This document shows, piece by piece, positions 8,251 through 9,801 of a DNA stretch of 9,801 bases. The translations under genes and the position numbers were made by a program. A model generated the notes under the pieces. It was not told the origin of the DNA, did not search any database, and saw nothing but the letters and a program-made list of their open reading frames with translations. Within the stretch, counting starts at the first letter, position 1. Each line of letters starts with the position of its first letter. The stretch spans positions 1 through 9,801 of the forward strand of contig JAJQBM010000254.1 of the NCBI GenBank assembly GCA_021203285.1. Reading direction: 5' to 3'. The stretch comes from Clostridiales bacterium (GTDB lineage: Bacteria; Bacillota; Clostridia; Lachnospirales; Lachnospiraceae).

Positions 8251-8607
8251 TCACGCGCTCTGAGCCCACGAGGCCGAATCATTCAGACACTCTCCGACAA
8301 AGAAATTGTCCGTGTCCACCCAGTAATAATCCGTACCGTCGCTGTCCCTGCGTCCGCCGAGGTAGAAGTGATATTTCGCATAGTCTCCGGCTTCAAGCAG
8401 CGCAATGACCGCATCGTACTCTTCCTGTGAGTTGATCCGAACCAGATAGCCGCCCATCTCCTGCGCCTGCTGCATCGCCTCCGCCCATGTGCAGTCTGCG
8501 ATCACGATCTGGTAGCTGTGGAGGGATGTATCCTCCTCCGACACAAGTGCCTCCGGCTCCGCTTCCTCGATCTCCGGCGCTTCAAAGCTCTGCAGCGCCA
8601 TTGTCAT
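8251..8607 (-). CDS. Middle piece of the interrupted gene: acidic linker plus first half of a C-type-lectin-like domain
   Basis: If translated alone this gives at most 118 residues. The first 30 or so are an acidic linker rich in Glu, Ala and Pro. From about residue 32 the sequence SYQIVIADCTWAEAMQQA, then MGGYLVRINSQEEYDAV and FYLGGRRDSDGTDYYWVD, matches the first half of the C-type-lectin-like fold (strand, two helices, W-V-D strand). It stops at TGA where the conserved Trp-x-x-G-E-P stretch should follow, so alone it would lack the loop and strands that close the fold. The second ATG (8601) has AGGA 7 nt upstream, so reinitiation after the TAA at 8629 is conceivable. I do not think it is an independent gene. 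Confidence 0.5.
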   Translation of the reverse strand: MTMALQSFEAPEIEEAEPEALVSEEDTSLHSYQIVIADCTWAEAMQQAQEMGGYLVRINSQEEYDAVIALLEAGDYAKYHFYLGGRRDSDGTDYYWVDTDNFFVGECLNDSASWAQSA

Positions 8608-8628
8608 ATCCTGATCTGAGATTTCCAG

Positions 8629-9150
8629 TTAGCCGCCGACCGTAACCTCTTCGCCAACATATCTGGCAAGATCTGCATCTCCGGTCTCGATCAAAATGAT
8701 CTGGTTCACATCATCCATCACAACCGGTTCGTCAGCATCATTGTACGCGTATATCGTGTATGCACCTTCCAGAATCACCGCATATGCGTCGGTACTGCCC
8801 GTCAGGATGCCGGTAAACTGTGCATAAGTGTCGGTCACCGCGTCGATATCTGCCTCGGGCAAATCTTCTTCATCGGCTTCCCCGGTTTCCTCCACATCTG
8901 AATCAACCGTCTCTTCCGGCTCTGCAATATCCTCTTCTACAGCAGTATCCGTCTGATTCATCTCCTCCTCATAGCTATCCGTCCCGGAAGATCTCCTGCG
9001 CCCGGACGCATAGCTAAAGTTCACTACAATGACCGCTAACAGGATAATCGCCACAATTACGGAGATGACCGCCACCAACACACCCTTGGCATTGCTCTCA
9101 ATCCGATCCGGGTACAACGGATTATGTTGATTCTCTTTTCTCTTACTCAT
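8629..9150 (-). CDS. First piece of the interrupted gene: single-pass membrane protein with acidic extracellular linker
   Basis: This 173-residue product has a polar, basic N-terminus (MSKRKENQHN), one membrane helix at about residues 22-46, then RRR and a strongly acidic low-complexity stretch (about 58-105). A small beta-rich domain follows (QFTGILTG, then AYAVILEGAYTIYAYND, then IILIE and YVGEEVTV), perhaps an OB-like fold; I cannot name the family firmly. It carries no enzyme motif and probably faces outside the cell. The start has AAGGAG 8 nt upstream and lies 14 nt after the M48 peptidase stop. The reading frame continues past the TAA into the lectin-like region, and the beta domain seems to end abruptly at VGG, so the native protein was probably longer. 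Confidence 0.8.
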   Translation of the reverse strand: MSKRKENQHNPLYPDRIESNAKGVLVAVISVIVAIILLAVIVVNFSYASGRRRSSGTDSYEEEMNQTDTAVEEDIAEPEETVDSDVEETGEADEEDLPEADIDAVTDTYAQFTGILTGSTDAYAVILEGAYTIYAYNDADEPVVMDDVNQIILIETGDADLARYVGEEVTVGG

Positions 9151-9158
9151 ATCCTCTG

Positions 9159-9164
9159 CTCCTT
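9159..9164 (-). promoter_or_regulatory. Ribosome binding site of the membrane-lectin gene
   Basis: AAGGAG directly abuts the M48 stop codon and lies 8 nt before ATG 9150. It fixes the start of the interrupted gene and fits translation from a shared mRNA with the peptidase. Confidence 0.8.
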
Positions 9165-9785
9165 TTATCTCGGATAAACTGCGCCAAGCTCAACCAGTCT
9201 CGCAATCCGATCTGAACTCTGCGGATGACTGCTGGCAAGGCTGGCAAACAGCCCTCTCGCCTTTGCATCGCCAAAGGAAGCCAAAACCGTGCACAGCTCG
9301 CTTCCGTACCCGAGGTCATGAGAAAATTTGTCTGCCTGATACTCGTTCCCCCTGCTGGTCTTCATGCAGAGCGCCACACCGAAAGTCGTCCACAGCTTCA
9401 TAAGGCCGCGCAGGACAATCAAAGACAGGAAGGTAACCAGCGCATTGAAAATGGAGATCAGGAATCCATGTCTGGAGAATACACTCGCAATCGCCACAAA
9501 AATATTGGCGATGATAATGCAAATCTGGATAATCATAAAGATAATGGAAATGATCGTGTTTCCCACGGAAACGACCAGAATCCGATCGGTATCCTTGTGT
9601 GCCAGATGCCCAAACTCATGCCCCATGGTTGCTTTGATCTGTTCATCGGACATACTGAGCAGGCCGCGGGTTACACACATAGTCTTTCTTCCGGTCGCAA
9701 ACGCGTTCGGCGCCTCATCCTCATTGATAAACAGGCGAACATCGCCGGATATGGTGTGCTTCCCGTCAAGTAGACAATAAAAAAA
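9165..9785 (-). CDS. M48-family membrane zinc metallopeptidase (HtpX-like), 5' end missing or broken
   Basis: The zinc site is clear: HEFGH (HExxH) with the third ligand Glu in NEYQAD, about 90 residues later. Two hydrophobic stretches between them (35 and 21 residues) form membrane segments, as in HtpX/Ste24-like proteases that degrade membrane proteins. The C-terminus (RGLFASLASSHPQSSDRIARL) is also typical of the family. The first ATG in frame is at 9680, but the family's conserved APNAFATGR lies upstream of it (around 9690-9715), so that ATG is not the native start. Extending upstream, the frame meets TAA at 9786-9788 with no ATG, GTG or TTG in between. The gene is therefore truncated, frameshifted in the T-rich tract at 9779-9792, or misread at the sequence end. 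The stop lies 14 nt before the membrane-lectin gene, which suggests one transcript. Confidence 0.82.
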   Translation of the reverse strand, partial: FFYCLLDGKHTISGDVRLFINEDEAPNAFATGRKTMCVTRGLLSMSDEQIKATMGHEFGHLAHKDTDRILVVSVGNTIISIIFMIIQICIIIANIFVAIASVFSRHGFLISIFNALVTFLSLIVLRGLMKLWTTFGVALCMKTSRGNEYQADKFSHDLGYGSELCTVLASFGDAKARGLFASLASSHPQSSDRIARLVELGAVYPR

Positions 9786-9801
9786 TTAAAAAGTTTTTCC
9801 T

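Larger units (their letters stand above)
8077..9150 (-). pseudogene. Membrane-anchored C-type-lectin-like protein gene, interrupted by two in-frame stops
   Basis: Read in one frame from ATG 9150 to TAG 8077-8079, this is 357 codons broken only by TAA at 8629-8631 and TGA at 8251-8253; no frameshift is needed. The joined product would have an N-terminal cytoplasmic tail, one membrane helix, an acidic linker, a small beta-rich domain, a second acidic linker and a C-terminal C-type-lectin-like domain. The 57 codons after the TGA (YNGEPSYADGE, then VGGTWYLND, then GKVGYIVEIE) hold the EPS and W-x-x-N-D elements that complete that fold, so the TGA cuts the domain in half. The TGA stands where the fold expects the Trp before GEPS, consistent with TGG to TGA. 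Standard TGA termination is supported by the next gene, which ends in TGA just before its terminator. Recent inactivation or sequencing error is likeliest; readthrough is the alternative. The pieces are listed separately. Confidence 0.75.

Noticed and set aside
8077..9150. Genome-wide recoding of stop codons
   Set aside because: The GH3-amidase gene ends in TGA directly before a terminator, and serS, carA and the M48 gene end in TAA as expected, so the standard code holds.

Overview
This window suggests a Gram-positive, fairly GC-rich member of the Clostridia, most likely Lachnospiraceae-like. The case rests on an anaerobe-type flavodiiron protein, Shine-Dalgarno starts, a lipoprotein murein hydrolase and a membrane-anchored C-type-lectin-like protein. 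The taxonomic call is inference from gene content; no rRNA is present. All supported genes lie on the minus strand, so the window is described below from high to low coordinates, in the direction of transcription.

Region 1 (about 9801 to 6011) is an envelope cluster. It opens with an M48-family membrane zinc metallopeptidase whose frame is closed by a TAA near the window edge and has no usable native start. Next, 14 nt on, is a membrane-anchored extracellular protein with an acidic linker and a C-type-lectin-like domain, interrupted by two in-frame stops (TAA at 8629-8631, TGA at 8251-8253) with no frameshift. Its final stop lies 6 nt before a 667-residue lipoprotein that fuses a GH3/NagZ-like N-acetylglucosaminidase to an Amidase_3 N-acetylmuramoyl-L-alanine amidase. 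A strong intrinsic terminator (6011-6046) ends this unit.

Region 2 (6007 to 1) starts at a clear sigma-A-type promoter (TATAAT, 17-bp spacer, TTGAAT). It carries serS (seryl-tRNA synthetase), a roughly 108-nt gap with two inverted repeats and three GATATC palindromes, then carA and carB (carbamoyl-phosphate synthase, overlapping by 8 nt), then 14 nt later the first 82 codons of a flavodiiron protein that runs off the window. The close spacing and lack of a convincing terminator make a serS-carA-carB-FDP transcript plausible.

The core genes (serS, carA, carB) are ordinary and intact. The points most worth a second look are the doubly interrupted lectin-like gene, whose UGA falls where the fold expects a conserved Trp, the NagZ-amidase fusion with both catalytic sets intact, the broken 5' end of the M48 gene, and the palindrome cluster ahead of carA. 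I found no CRISPR array, tRNA, rRNA, insertion sequence or convincing new defence or mobile system.
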